Shown here in pieces: positions 18,610 through 27,075 of a DNA stretch of 64,000 nt. Position 1 is the first letter of the stretch. Each line of letters starts with the position of its first letter. The notes under the pieces are model-generated. The model was not told where the DNA came from, made no database searches, and worked only from the letters and a program-made list of their open reading frames with translations. The stretch covers positions 62,001-126,000 of the forward strand of contig NZ_JABAIT010000011.1 in assembly GCF_012843265.1 (NCBI RefSeq), given 5' to 3'. This DNA comes from Bacillus sp. DNRA2 (GTDB taxonomy: Bacteria; Bacillota; Bacilli; Bacillales; Cytobacillaceae). Position numbers and translations under genes: made by a program.

Positions 18610-19614
18610 CTATGCCAATTCCGCCGTCTTCTTAAGGATGATTCTTTTAATAGCTGAGGTATGAAACAACAGCTTCATAAATCGATAGCCGCCTAAGGAA
18701 AGTAGCGCCAAAACTTTATATTCCCGAGCAATATCCCGTCCTATGACATAAAACAAGAGGTTTTTACGGACATGACTTACGAGCTTTCGACCGAGGCTCG
18801 TATACTGACAATCCGGGTAAATTGCTTCTGACTTCAACATATCAAACAGCGAATTAATGACTGACAGGTTCACTCGCCAATTCAGCTTACTGCTAAGACT
18901 AGGAAAATCATGATCTACATAGTCCTTAAACTCTGCAAATGCAGCAATGCAATCCAGTTTTTTTTCATCAAATTTGGACCGTAGAATACTACCTTGTCGT
19001 TGCAGATAGTAGTAGCCTATTTGATTCGAATAGGCTACTTTGTCAACCAAACTAAACAACTTATAAGTTGTAAAAATATCTTCATATAATTTTCCAACAG
19101 GATAACGAATTTTTTCAAACAAACTCGCTTTGTAAAGTTTGTTCCAGGCATAATGCTTAACAAACTCCTCATCTACAAGCGCCTGAAGAGCTTCTTGTCT
19201 ACTAAGGATTGCGGAAGACTCGTTTAGGCAATCATTTTCTACATAGCTGTTATAAACCTTTTGAACTGCACACATTGAAATATCACAATCATAATCAACT
19301 ATTTGCTTGATAAGATTTTCATACATCCCAGGAGAAATATAATCATCTCCGTCAATAAAGCCGATGTAATCACCACTCGCCATATCCAGACCTGCATTTC
19401 TAGCAGAGCTAAGTCCGCCATTCTCTTTATTGATTACCAAAAATCGCCTATCGCTCGTAGCGATATTGTTAATTTTCGTGAGCGTCCCATCAGTCGATCC
19501 ATCATTAACGACGATAATTTGTAAGTTTTCAAAAGTTTGGGAAATGATTGATTGCAGGCATTTTTCAATATAATTCTCAACGTTGTAGGCAGCAACAATT
19601 ACCGTTATGTTCAT
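18610..19614 (-). CDS. Family 2 glycosyltransferase
   Basis: GT2 motifs are VIVAAYNVENYIEKCLQSI, IIVVNDGSTDGT, GGLSSARNAGLD and GFIDGDDYISPG. Length 334 aa. It resembles the middle GT2 of the cluster in size and C-terminal character. Its start overlaps the upstream GT2 by 4 bp (ATGA), so translation is coupled. Acceptor and donor are unknown. Confidence 0.9.
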   Translation of the reverse strand: MNITVIVAAYNVENYIEKCLQSIISQTFENLQIIVVNDGSTDGTLTKINNIATSDRRFLVINKENGGLSSARNAGLDMASGDYIGFIDGDDYISPGMYENLIKQIVDYDCDISMCAVQKVYNSYVENDCLNESSAILSRQEALQALVDEEFVKHYAWNKLYKASLFEKIRYPVGKLYEDIFTTYKLFSLVDKVAYSNQIGYYYLQRQGSILRSKFDEKKLDCIAAFAEFKDYVDHDFPSLSSKLNWRVNLSVINSLFDMLKSEAIYPDCQYTSLGRKLVSHVRKNLLFYVIGRDIAREYKVLALLSLGGYRFMKLLFHTSAIKRIILKKTAELA

Positions 19615-20633
19615 CGAAACCCCCGCCCAATATTTAATATTTTTGCCGATAATAAAATCAGCCTGCTATTGTATGTAATTAAGATTATTTTCAGCAACTT
19701 TGTGATAAAATCGTCTGGCTGATGTCTCATAATGATTTCCCTTATCTCTTCCTGCTTAAGGATCACTCCGGCAATCTCCCTGCGTTCTGCGCTTTTATAC
19801 GGGCAATTTTGTTTATAAAAGTCCATAAAAAAAGCCATGATATCTCTCATTAACATTCGATCAATCAAGGCTTCCGTTTTATCAAGTTTTCCCCAAGTGA
19901 AGATTAGTTTTTTCAACTCCATCATGAGCATGTACCGTAATTCAAGGCGATTCGCTCTGAACTTAGAAACAAGGCCAGCTCCCTTTTTAACTGTGTAGTT
20001 CACTAGAGGTTTTGGGATTACTTTCACATATTGAACATCCTTAAGGACGTCTAGATTAAACTTCAGATCCTCACCCATATCTAAGTCGGCTGGGAACAAA
20101 ATTTGATGCTCAAGCAAATAACTCTTTAAATAAACCTTGTTCCACGGCGCATTGATGATTTCATCCTCGATTAATAAGAGACAATAATCACGAAAAGATT
20201 CTTTCTCGGTAAAGCTCAAGGAAGGTTTAACTGGCGGACTACATTCAATCGTCTTTGTATCATAGACAATATCATAGCCATAAATCACGAGCTGGGTATG
20301 ATCATCAAGCTCCTTCATAAAACTCCCGAGCCCATTCTCAGCATAATAGTCATCAGCATCCAGAAAGCTAATGAATTTCCCCTTTGCTTGCTCAATCCCA
20401 AAATTCCTTGCCCCACTAACCCCTTCATTTGGTCTTGAAAACAGCTTAATTCTTGGATTCATTTCGGCAAATTGCGTCATAACAGCCAAGCTATTATCGG
20501 TTGAACCATCATTCACTAATAGCAATTCAAAATCAACCTCCGTCTGTTCAATCACGCTTAATATTGCCCTTCCAATTGTTTTTTCGGCATTATAAACAGG
20601 GATAATAATTGATAATAATGGAAGCTCCATCAA
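19611..20633 (-). CDS. Family 2 glycosyltransferase
   Basis: GT2 motifs are LSIIIPVYNAEKTIGRAILSV, LLLVNDGSTDNS, EGVSGARNFGIE and SFLDADDYYAENG. Length 340 aa. It is coupled to the polymerase gene upstream by a 4-bp ATGA overlap and to the next GT2 gene downstream in the same way, which suggests fixed stoichiometry for this part of the assembly line. Confidence 0.9.
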   Translation of the reverse strand: MMELPLLSIIIPVYNAEKTIGRAILSVIEQTEVDFELLLVNDGSTDNSLAVMTQFAEMNPRIKLFSRPNEGVSGARNFGIEQAKGKFISFLDADDYYAENGLGSFMKELDDHTQLVIYGYDIVYDTKTIECSPPVKPSLSFTEKESFRDYCLLLIEDEIINAPWNKVYLKSYLLEHQILFPADLDMGEDLKFNLDVLKDVQYVKVIPKPLVNYTVKKGAGLVSKFRANRLELRYMLMMELKKLIFTWGKLDKTEALIDRMLMRDIMAFFMDFYKQNCPYKSAERREIAGVILKQEEIREIIMRHQPDDFITKLLKIILITYNSRLILLSAKILNIGRGFR

Positions 20634-21814
20634 TTGCCTTCTCCTTTACTTTTAAAGCTTAAATAATAGAATAAGATAAAATAAAACCATAGTACCGTTC
20701 TGCGTAAATCATTGATACCAAAGCCATAAGCTATTAACGAAACCACGGCGCATAAAAGAAACAGGTTCTGATGTGTCATTTTGATCAATTTGAAAATAAA
20801 AAGGATATAAACGATGCCAGCGACGATTCCACCTTGAGTTAAAATTTGCAGAAATGTATTATGCGCTTCATATCCTCCAAAAACATGGTCACCGCTATAT
20901 GAGCCAGGCCCAAGTCCAAAAATGGGAGAATATAGCCAGGCTCTAATTGCATTTGTCCAGATTACCAATCTGCTACCACCGTTGGAATCAGCGTGAAAAA
21001 ATTCATCTATCATCTCGATTATCTGCTCATAATTGAAGATCACCACAATACTGACAATACATATGAGGAAAATCAACAGACTTGCATCATCTTTCATCTT
21101 TTTTAAACCAGATGTTACCGTAAACAAGATCATCACCATAAAGGCCAATAGCCAAGCCGCTAACAACGTTGATGAGGTTGTTGATAGACCAATATCGACA
21201 CTTAAAAACACACCGAGGATTGCCAGAATTTTCAATGTGAAATTGTTTTCTTTTGTAAAAATATATAAGCCCACAAATGGAAGTGGTGCTATAAAATATG
21301 CAAATTGATGATAATCATTTGCGAATGGCGAGAAAATATCAGATCCGGCATAAGTAATGTAATAGCCAAACAAAACCCGATACCCTTCCAAATACAATAC
21401 AAACAAACAACCTATCACAACTAATCCCCAAAAATAGATAAAACGGATAATGCTGTATACTTGAACGAAACTACTCTCTTTAAACAACGTCTCAAAAGTC
21501 AAACACAAAAAAAGCACAACAATATAGGCTTTATAATCAAATGAAACAAACTGGGTATAAATATCAAAAAAACGATTGACGTAATAGCCAATCGTAATGA
21601 CAAAAAGATAACTAATCCAAAACATAGAAAACAAATGTTTCTCCAATGTGAGGATTATTGTCCTTTGTCCAATTAATTGAAATGTACAAAAAAACAATAG
21701 AATGATTTCACCCATTCCAAAGCCACCAAATCTTAACGAGGTAAATCCAAAGAAAAGAACCATTGTTAAGATGAGAATATTTTGTATGCTAAACATTACA
21801 TATTTTTGTTCCAT
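20630..21814 (-). CDS. O-antigen polymerase/ligase-like membrane protein (Wzy)
   Basis: This 394-aa protein is almost entirely hydrophobic, with about ten to twelve membrane segments. Near residues 280-320 it shows the Wzy/ligase signature region GLGPGSYSGDHVFGGYEAHNTFLQ..., a periplasm-side type loop with the conserved H-N-x-F. It is expected to polymerise flipped repeat units outside the cell. Low sequence conservation is normal for Wzy. The assignment rests on topology, this motif and position between the GT genes. Confidence 0.8.
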   Translation of the reverse strand: MEQKYVMFSIQNILILTMVLFFGFTSLRFGGFGMGEIILLFFCTFQLIGQRTIILTLEKHLFSMFWISYLFVITIGYYVNRFFDIYTQFVSFDYKAYIVVLFLCLTFETLFKESSFVQVYSIIRFIYFWGLVVIGCLFVLYLEGYRVLFGYYITYAGSDIFSPFANDYHQFAYFIAPLPFVGLYIFTKENNFTLKILAILGVFLSVDIGLSTTSSTLLAAWLLAFMVMILFTVTSGLKKMKDDASLLIFLICIVSIVVIFNYEQIIEMIDEFFHADSNGGSRLVIWTNAIRAWLYSPIFGLGPGSYSGDHVFGGYEAHNTFLQILTQGGIVAGIVYILFIFKLIKMTHQNLFLLCAVVSLIAYGFGINDLRRTVLWFYFILFYYLSFKSKGEGN

Positions 21815-21816
21815 AC

Positions 21817-22923
21817 TTAACGATAAACCCTTTCCATACTTTTCATCACGGTACTGACATCATATTTTTTAATAGAATCATAGGCGTTTGCTCCCATTTG
21901 ACGAAGCTTCTCACGATGATGAAAAAGCTCTTCAATTCTAGCAGCAGTCGCCTTACTGTCCCCGATATTAACTAAAAAACCCGTCACACCATCATCAATT
22001 AGGTCTCTTATCCCACGAATATTAGTACCAATCATCGTCTTCTGACAGGCCATTATCTCCATAATATTCCTCGGCAAACCTTCGCGATAGGACACTAGAA
22101 TCCCTAGGTCACTAGCAACAATTAATTGATTCACATCTGTTCGTGAACCTAAAAATAGGATATTGTTATCCAAATTTCGTTCAACAACCTCCTGTTTAAG
22201 TTCCTTCAACAACGGTCCGCCTCCGGCACAAATAACCTTGACTTCAATTCCTCTCCGCTTCAATAATTGAACTGTTTCAATCATTTGCAGATGGTTTTTA
22301 TTTTTATTCACCTCAGCAATCATAATCAGAACAAAATCATCCACATCTAGTCCAAGCTTCCTTCTAACCTGATTCCGATCAAATAAATCCTTGTTATAGA
22401 CTGATAGATTAACACCGACGCCATTGACAAAGAGCGTTTCCTTACACTTAAGCTTTTTCGCTTGCTTGTGGTCCTCGGAATTAATTGTAATGATCGTATC
22501 TGTGAAATGTGCCATCAGTTTTTCAATTGGGTAATACAGACTCCAGTTTACTAATGAAGCACCTTTGTAGAAATGAAAGCCGTGTACAGTATATATCGTT
22601 TTTAGTTGCGGAAATTTTAATTTTAATAACCTGCCGTATAAAGCAGCAATTGGTGTATGAACATGGACAATATCATAGCAATATTCTTCTTGAATTTTAA
22701 TTAATTGCTTAAATGCCTTGTAATTTATTGGGTCAAGTGGGTTTCTCGTAAATGGGACATTATAGACCAGTACCCCTAAACGAGGCAGCTTAGGATCAAT
22801 TTCTTCATCAATAAAGCAGGCACAATCAACAACATTTCCCTCAAGCTTCAACTTTTCAATATGCGGTACAAGGAAAGAATTAATCGTGTCACTGACCGTT
22901 GTAATATAAAGTATTTTTCTCAT
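21817..22923 (-). CDS. Family 4 glycosyltransferase (EpsD-like)
   Basis: GT-B glycosyltransferase of 368 aa. The start is ILYITTVSDTINSFLVPHI, followed by DIVHVHTPIAALYGRLL and YTVHGFHFYKG. The donor-binding half shows MIAEVNKNKNHLQMI and DLGILVSYREGLPRNIMEIMACQ. These motifs resemble EpsD of B. subtilis. It is the first gene after the RNA element, and its ribosome site AAAAAGGAG follows the AT-rich hairpin. The annotated ATG at 22923 has an AAAGGAGCG only at longer distance, so the start is probable rather than certain. Confidence 0.87.
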   Translation of the reverse strand: MRKILYITTVSDTINSFLVPHIEKLKLEGNVVDCACFIDEEIDPKLPRLGVLVYNVPFTRNPLDPINYKAFKQLIKIQEEYCYDIVHVHTPIAALYGRLLKLKFPQLKTIYTVHGFHFYKGASLVNWSLYYPIEKLMAHFTDTIITINSEDHKQAKKLKCKETLFVNGVGVNLSVYNKDLFDRNQVRRKLGLDVDDFVLIMIAEVNKNKNHLQMIETVQLLKRRGIEVKVICAGGGPLLKELKQEVVERNLDNNILFLGSRTDVNQLIVASDLGILVSYREGLPRNIMEIMACQKTMIGTNIRGIRDLIDDGVTGFLVNIGDSKATAARIEELFHHREKLRQMGANAYDSIKKYDVSTVMKSMERVYR

Positions 22924-22990
22924 CGTTCTTTTACCAGCATCACCACTAATTCATGCCAGTATATCGCTCCTTTTTTTAAAATAATCATTA

Positions 22991-23042
22991 AAAAATTTCA
23001 TTATATAATCTAAACTTAGATAGACGATATAATGAAATTTTT
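22991..23042 (-). terminator. AT-rich hairpin downstream of the EAR-like RNA
   Basis: Perfect 16-bp arms (22991-23006 and 23027-23042) enclose a 20-nt loop that itself contains a small dyad, ATCTAA-AC-TTAGAT. On the minus strand the stem is followed by TTTTTTAATGATTATTTT. It could be a weak intrinsic terminator or attenuator controlled by the RNA element just upstream. Confidence 0.55.
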
Positions 23043-23082
23043 CAACGATTCATATTTTCCTTCAAATGACATATATAGTTTA

Positions 23083-23193
23083 GGGCATCTAACCCCGCCT
23101 CACATCACACTCCTGACGACTCACGTCTAAGGTCTGGTACAACCCACAGCATGACCGAGTGCCTCCATTGATACCGGTTAGAAGACATCACCC
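23083..23193 (-). ncRNA. EAR / epsC-type antitermination RNA (candidate)
   Basis: A compact GC-rich stretch in an otherwise AT-rich 356-bp gap between the EpsB-like and EpsD-like genes. On the minus strand a closing helix pairs GGG (23193-23191) with CCC (23085-23083) and TCTAACC (23182-23176) with GGTTAGA (23094-23088). Inside it, CACTC (23161-23157) pairs with GAGTG (23112-23108), GACG-TGAGT-CGTC forms a hairpin (23127-23115) and TGG-N6-CCA another. In B. subtilis the EAR RNA lies between epsB and epsC and promotes processive antitermination of the eps operon. Location and multi-helix layout fit. I could not run a covariance search. Confidence 0.72.
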
Positions 23194-23279
23194 AAAAAAT
23201 TCATTATTGCGAAAATACTGTACTTTATATAGAACAACCCAAGTAAAAAAACAGGATAATCTTTCAAGGAAAGAGACCC

Positions 23280-23942
23280 CTAATCCTTTTCGTTTAAAAT
23301 TACCCCTAAAACCTTTGCATTTGCTGATTCAAGTGATTTCTTTGCCTCAAGGGCTTCATCACTTTTTGTTTTCCCCCACTTCAACACCAGAATCGATCCA
23401 TCACATTGACCGGCAAGGATTTTTGCATCAGCAACTTCCAACAACGCTGGTGCATCAATTATTGTTACATCGTAAATCTCTATTGCCCTCTCTATTAATT
23501 TTGACATTTCGTGAGAACTTAATAGTTCAGAAGAATTAAATGGAATTGAACCGCTTGATAATAAATCCAAGTCACTGATATCAGTTTTACTTATCGAATC
23601 ATTCAAGCTAATATTCCCTCTTAATACATCACAGAGACCAAAGGTGTTATCCGTTTTAAACGACAAATGTAAGGTTGGTTTTCTTAAATCAGCATCAATA
23701 AGCAGAACTTTTTTTCCTTGCTGAGACAATGATATGGCAAAATTGGCAGCTATCGTCGATTTACCTTCGTCACTATTTGGCGAGCTAATCAATAGACTTC
23801 GATAATCCTGTCCTTTTGTAAAAGACAGAAAATTGGTCCGAATCGAACGATATTGCTCCAATACTTTACTATAAAAATTTGTAGATGAGATTAGATTTAT
23901 TTTCCTTCTAACAGTGGATGGTTTCCTACTTAATTGCTCCAT
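23280..23942 (-). CDS. EpsB/CpsD-like bacterial tyrosine kinase, lacking the C-terminal tyrosine cluster
   Basis: A cytoplasmic P-loop ATPase that partners the membrane modulator upstream in polysaccharide chain-length control. YRSIRTN is at residues 31-37, Walker A (SPNSDEGKST) at 54-63, the A' motif VLLIDADLRKP at about 80-90, and Walker B VTIIDAPAL later on. The protein stops at residue 220 right after VLGVILNEKD, where BY-kinases normally continue into a tyrosine-rich tail; here that tail is absent. I chose ATG 23942 because AGGAGAG lies 6-7 nt upstream and the family start matches. It overlaps the chain-length gene by 17 bp. Confidence 0.85.
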   Translation of the reverse strand: MEQLSRKPSTVRRKINLISSTNFYSKVLEQYRSIRTNFLSFTKGQDYRSLLISSPNSDEGKSTIAANFAISLSQQGKKVLLIDADLRKPTLHLSFKTDNTFGLCDVLRGNISLNDSISKTDISDLDLLSSGSIPFNSSELLSSHEMSKLIERAIEIYDVTIIDAPALLEVADAKILAGQCDGSILVLKWGKTKSDEALEAKKSLESANAKVLGVILNEKD

Positions 23943-24624
23943 GAGATGCTCTCCTATCAAGAACTTTATAGCGACTATACTTCGATGTTGAAGATTTGCG
24001 TGAATCCATTTTCGAAATACTACCAAACACCGGTAAATTCAACAAAAGCTCCACTTCACGTTCAGATTTAATTGTATTATCAAAGAAGTTCATTAAAAAA
24101 ATGAGGCCAATCCCGGATAATGCTCCGACGACTAAACCTAGTAATATCCTAGTCTCGTGATCATCATTAATCGGATCAGAACTTACCTTTGCAGTCGAAA
24201 AAATTGATATATCTTTGAATTCAAGCAACTTTGGAATCTCTTTTTGAAATACCATTGCCGTCGTATCGGCGATTAATTTTGCCATTTTGGGGTCTTCATC
24301 AACGACAGAGATTTTCACTATCGAGGAACCCTCAATACTTTCAGCAGAAATATGTTCACTGAGATTTTCGGGGGTTGTATCCAAGTTTAAAGTGCCGACA
24401 ACATATTCCAAAAATGATGGCTCTTCAATCATTACCATTAGCGTATTCATTAACTCAGGCTCAGCATTCACAATAAGTCGTGATGATGATTCATAAAGAG
24501 GCTTGGTAAAGAACATGCTGTAAACTCCACCTAACAAAGCAAACAATATAGAGAGGGCAATAACAATCCAAATCCGCTTTCGAATGACATATACCAGCTT
24601 TTTTATATTGATTTCTTTATCCAC
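23926..24624 (-). CDS. Chain-length determinant / tyrosine kinase modulator (Wzz, EpsA-like)
   Basis: 232 aa with two membrane segments, at about residues 17-37 and 160-180, enclosing an extracellular domain. The N-terminus has the Wzz form, INIKKLVYVIRKRIWIVI, and the stretch after the first helix is YESSSRLIVN. The second helix follows the usual proline-bearing region before it (SSDPIND...). The cytoplasmic tail would contact the kinase encoded next. It sets polymer length and activates the kinase in related systems. It is the second gene of the operon, after the SinR-like regulator. Confidence 0.87.
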   Translation of the reverse strand: MDKEINIKKLVYVIRKRIWIVIALSILFALLGGVYSMFFTKPLYESSSRLIVNAEPELMNTLMVMIEEPSFLEYVVGTLNLDTTPENLSEHISAESIEGSSIVKISVVDEDPKMAKLIADTTAMVFQKEIPKLLEFKDISIFSTAKVSSDPINDDHETRILLGLVVGALSGIGLIFLMNFFDNTIKSEREVELLLNLPVFGSISKMDSRKSSTSKYSRYKVLDRRASHGAIK

Positions 24625-24673
24625 ATTCCCACCACTTTTATTAAGATTTGGTCATTATATATAACTCATGGTA

Positions 24674-25006
24674 TCACTTCACATTGTTTTTCCATTTTAT
24701 ATAGTCGACAATCGTTTTAAATTCCTTAATTTGTTCTCTTTCTAAGTCCTTAATTTCATTAACAAAAGTCTCCCATTCCTTTTCATTGTTATCTTCATCT
24801 TGGTCTCTGTGATCTTTGATGAGCAAGGTATTCAAATCAACATCAAGCACGAAAGCAATTTTTTGCATCACTTGAATCGAAGGATTTTGGTTTAAATTTC
24901 GTTCTATGTTACTCAAATAGGATTTGGAGATTCTTGCACGATCAGCCAATTCTGATAAGGAAAGGCCTCTCTTTTTTCGAAGTTCATTAATTATATTACC
25001 AATCAT
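24674..25006 (-). CDS. SinR-like XRE-family transcriptional regulator
   Basis: 110 aa. The N-terminal HTH, LSLSELADRARISKSYLSNIERNLNQNPSIQ, is close to SinR/SlrR, and the C-terminal part (WETFVNEIKDLEREQIKEFKTIVDYIKWK) resembles the SinR C-terminal helical dimer/SinI-binding region. In B. subtilis SinR represses eps by binding GTTCTYT sites. Here the gene is the first of the eps operon itself. It lies behind a promoter bearing matching 16-bp dyads, so autoregulation is likely. No sinI-like antagonist is found in the window. Confidence 0.87.
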   Translation of the reverse strand: MIGNIINELRKKRGLSLSELADRARISKSYLSNIERNLNQNPSIQVMQKIAFVLDVDLNTLLIKDHRDQDEDNNEKEWETFVNEIKDLEREQIKEFKTIVDYIKWKNNVK

Positions 25007-25032
25007 TCACTCTACCTCGTCCAGGATTATTT

Positions 25033-25048
25033 GTTCACTTTAAAGAAC
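25033..25048. promoter_or_regulatory. SinR-like operator in the leader of the eps operon
   Basis: GTTCACTTTAAAGAAC; the minus strand reads GTTCTTTAAAGTGAAC and so contains a full GTTCTYT half-site. It lies 27 bp upstream of the regulator start codon. Confidence 0.65.
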
Positions 25049-25155
25049 ATCTAATTCAAAAAAAAACTGCTCTTTTTATAAGATCCATATAAATATTGCT
25101 TTATCATTGGCTATGTTAAAAATGAATACTAAGCTTTAAAACAGCCTTATTATTA

Positions 25156-25171
25156 GTTCTGTATACAGAAC
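25156..25171. promoter_or_regulatory. SinR-like operator, perfect 16-bp palindrome
   Basis: GTTCTGTATACAGAAC is a perfect dyad. It starts about 15 bp downstream of the -10 element of the eps promoter, covering roughly +8 to +23 of the predicted transcript. This position suits repression of initiation or escape. Confidence 0.8.
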
Positions 25172-25185
25172 GATATGTTTCTTAT

Positions 25186-25214
25186 AAAATATCATGTTCG
25201 TTATATAGTGTCAA
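25186..25214 (-). promoter_or_regulatory. Sigma-A promoter of the eps operon
   Basis: The minus strand has TTGACA (25214-25209), a 17-bp spacer and TATTTT (25191-25186), with TGA just before the -10 giving an extended -10. It lies 180 bp upstream of the SinR-like gene and reads the whole polysaccharide operon. Confidence 0.75.
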
Positions 25215-25234
25215 TGAAATATATCCTTATATGT

Positions 25235-25272
25235 AAAAACAAACTTCATCGTCGTTGATGAAGTTTGTTTTT
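25235..25272 (-). terminator. Rho-independent terminator of the transglutaminase operon
   Basis: A 16-bp perfect stem (25235-25250 with 25257-25272) and a 6-nt loop. On the minus strand the descending arm ends in TTTGTTTTT. It separates the triad operon from the eps promoter. Confidence 0.88.
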
Positions 25273-25281
25273 CACGTCAAC

Positions 25282-26151
25282 CTATTCTTTTACTACCTTT
25301 ACATCTACTTCTACTGTCATCGTTTGACTCGACATACCTTGGTAAATGCCTTTTACCGGAACGATATCACGGTAATCACGACCATGCCCAACTTTCACAT
25401 AGCGCCAATTGATTAACCCATTATTAGTAGGGTCAAACCCTACCCAGCCAATCCCCGGTACATACGCTTCAATCCACGCATGCGAGGCTTGCTCATAGTC
25501 AGCGTGGTCACCTTGAAGATCACCAATGAAATGGTAACCACTTATATAGCGGGCCGGAATCCCTTTAATCCTACAAATCGAAATCATCAGATGAGCAAAA
25601 TCCTGACAAACCCCCCGTTTGAGCTTTAACGTTTCTTCAACTGTAGTATGTACATGAGTTGCATTTGGATCATAGATAAACGTCGTGTAAATCGTTTCGG
25701 AAATATCTCTTAATAGATGAAAGACGCCCCCTGCCTTTTCAAGATCAGGGAGTGTCATCGCGTATTTCTTTATATCTTCCGTAATCATTGTGTAAGGTGT
25801 AGCCACTAAATATTCAGCATAGTGATTGATAAACTTATCACTTTGTAAAAATTCCTGCTCTTTTTTAAATGGAAATAGATTGTATTCATTGCGATCCTTT
25901 TCATGGGTATCAACAATCGAATGAGACTTTATCACGAGCTCTTGATGCGGCATTGCGACTGTGAAGCCATGAGCAATATTTCCAAAATAGTCCTGGAAGG
26001 AAAATAACTCCGCCGATGGATAGGTTGTAATCGTGTGATTGACACACGATTGCCGAAAATTCGTTCTAGGAGTTAAGCGAATCTCATTGACACTGTATCC
26101 AACATTGCCCTCGTATGAATAATTCGTTTGATGTATAATTTCTAGCTTCAT
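25282..26151 (-). CDS. Transglutaminase-like domain protein
   Basis: 289 aa with the bacterial transglutaminase N-terminal beta region (LEIIHQTNYSYEG...EIRLTPRT). The catalytic triad follows: Cys in LKRGVCQDFAHLM, His in ASHAWIEAYVPGIGWVGFDPT, and the Asp in the same stretch (FDPTN). The family acts as a cysteine peptidase or amide-bond enzyme. It is the last gene of a conserved triad with alpha-E and circularly permuted ATP-grasp proteins, which is widespread in bacteria and poorly understood. Its start overlaps the alpha-E stop (ATGA). No signal peptide is seen, so it is cytoplasmic. Confidence 0.9.
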   Translation of the reverse strand: MKLEIIHQTNYSYEGNVGYSVNEIRLTPRTNFRQSCVNHTITTYPSAELFSFQDYFGNIAHGFTVAMPHQELVIKSHSIVDTHEKDRNEYNLFPFKKEQEFLQSDKFINHYAEYLVATPYTMITEDIKKYAMTLPDLEKAGGVFHLLRDISETIYTTFIYDPNATHVHTTVEETLKLKRGVCQDFAHLMISICRIKGIPARYISGYHFIGDLQGDHADYEQASHAWIEAYVPGIGWVGFDPTNNGLINWRYVKVGHGRDYRDIVPVKGIYQGMSSQTMTVEVDVKVVKE

Positions 26152-27029
26152 ACAAGCTCAGCCAGCTTCCGGGGAAAATTTTCTGCAACAGTCACCTCTG
26201 GATCATAAGCAATACTTCTTTCAATTTCCTGGCTGATTTGGCTGCAACCCAAGATAATGGCGTGAATAAATTCACGATACTCACTGATGGTTTTCCCGTT
26301 TAAATCCAGCGCTTGGAATAGAAGCGCTCGTAATCGATTCACCAAACGAATTACTTTTGCAAGATGATCCAATTGATATTCAATTTTTACTTCCTTTAAA
26401 TTTTCTTCAATTGCAAATAAACAAAAATAGGTTGATCTCGAAAAAACTGAATTTAATAGAAGAAATTCAACGATTTTATCCAGTGTAAATTGATTAGCAT
26501 ATATCTTGCGAAACGCCTCAACTCCATCAACACTTTCTAGCAATGTAAAGAGCCGATGATAATCAATGCTTCGTAAGTCATCTTCAACTTCATCAAGCGA
26601 TTCTAAAAACAACAGAATCATACGGGCTGTATTTTCCGCACGTTCTAGATATTCGCCGGCATTTAAGAATCCCCACTCAACTTCATGGAGCATCGATGAA
26701 TCCGTGACATTTTGAAATAACGATACTTCATTACGAACACGATTTAATAGTTTAAATGGTGTTTGTTGTTCTTTGGTATTTTTTTGCTCTGCTAACCATA
26801 AATAAAAGCTATTAATTGAATCCCACATCCGATTGCTAGCATACTGTCTTACCTCACGAACATTGTTTCTGGCATAAGTAAGATAGTTCATGATTGAATG
26901 ACAATAGTCTTCTTGTTCTTTTAACTGATGCTGCCCATATAAATTCACATCTGCGAGTCGTGCAGTATAATCAATTCTTTCTGTATACCGACCAATCCAA
27001 TAAAATGATGCAACCATTCGACTTAACAT
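26148..27029 (-). CDS. Alpha-E domain protein
   Basis: All-helical protein of 293 aa. The family start MLSRMVASFYWIGRYTERIDYTAR is present, followed by ENTARMILLFLESLDE and SVFSRSTYFCLFAIEENL. Alpha-E proteins are almost always encoded next to circularly permuted ATP-grasp and transglutaminase genes, and are thought to serve a shared peptide-modifying or ligase system. I chose ATG 27029 because it matches the family N-terminus; an in-frame GTG at 27038 is closer to the AGGAAAG site and cannot be excluded. Confidence 0.88.
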   Translation of the reverse strand: MLSRMVASFYWIGRYTERIDYTARLADVNLYGQHQLKEQEDYCHSIMNYLTYARNNVREVRQYASNRMWDSINSFYLWLAEQKNTKEQQTPFKLLNRVRNEVSLFQNVTDSSMLHEVEWGFLNAGEYLERAENTARMILLFLESLDEVEDDLRSIDYHRLFTLLESVDGVEAFRKIYANQFTLDKIVEFLLLNSVFSRSTYFCLFAIEENLKEVKIEYQLDHLAKVIRLVNRLRALLFQALDLNGKTISEYREFIHAIILGCSQISQEIERSIAYDPEVTVAENFPRKLAELV

Positions 27030-27075
27030 ACCCTTCACTTCTTTCCTATATACTTATTCGCTGTTTATACAAAAT

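Noticed and set aside
22991-23042. Terminal inverted repeats of an insertion sequence
   Set aside because: Nothing but a 20-nt loop lies between the arms, there is no transposase, and no target duplication is visible.
23280-24026. Longer kinase reading frame starting at 24026
   Set aside because: The extra 28 codons overlap the chain-length gene in another frame, lack a ribosome site and are not kinase-like; ATG 23942 has AGGAGAG and the family start.
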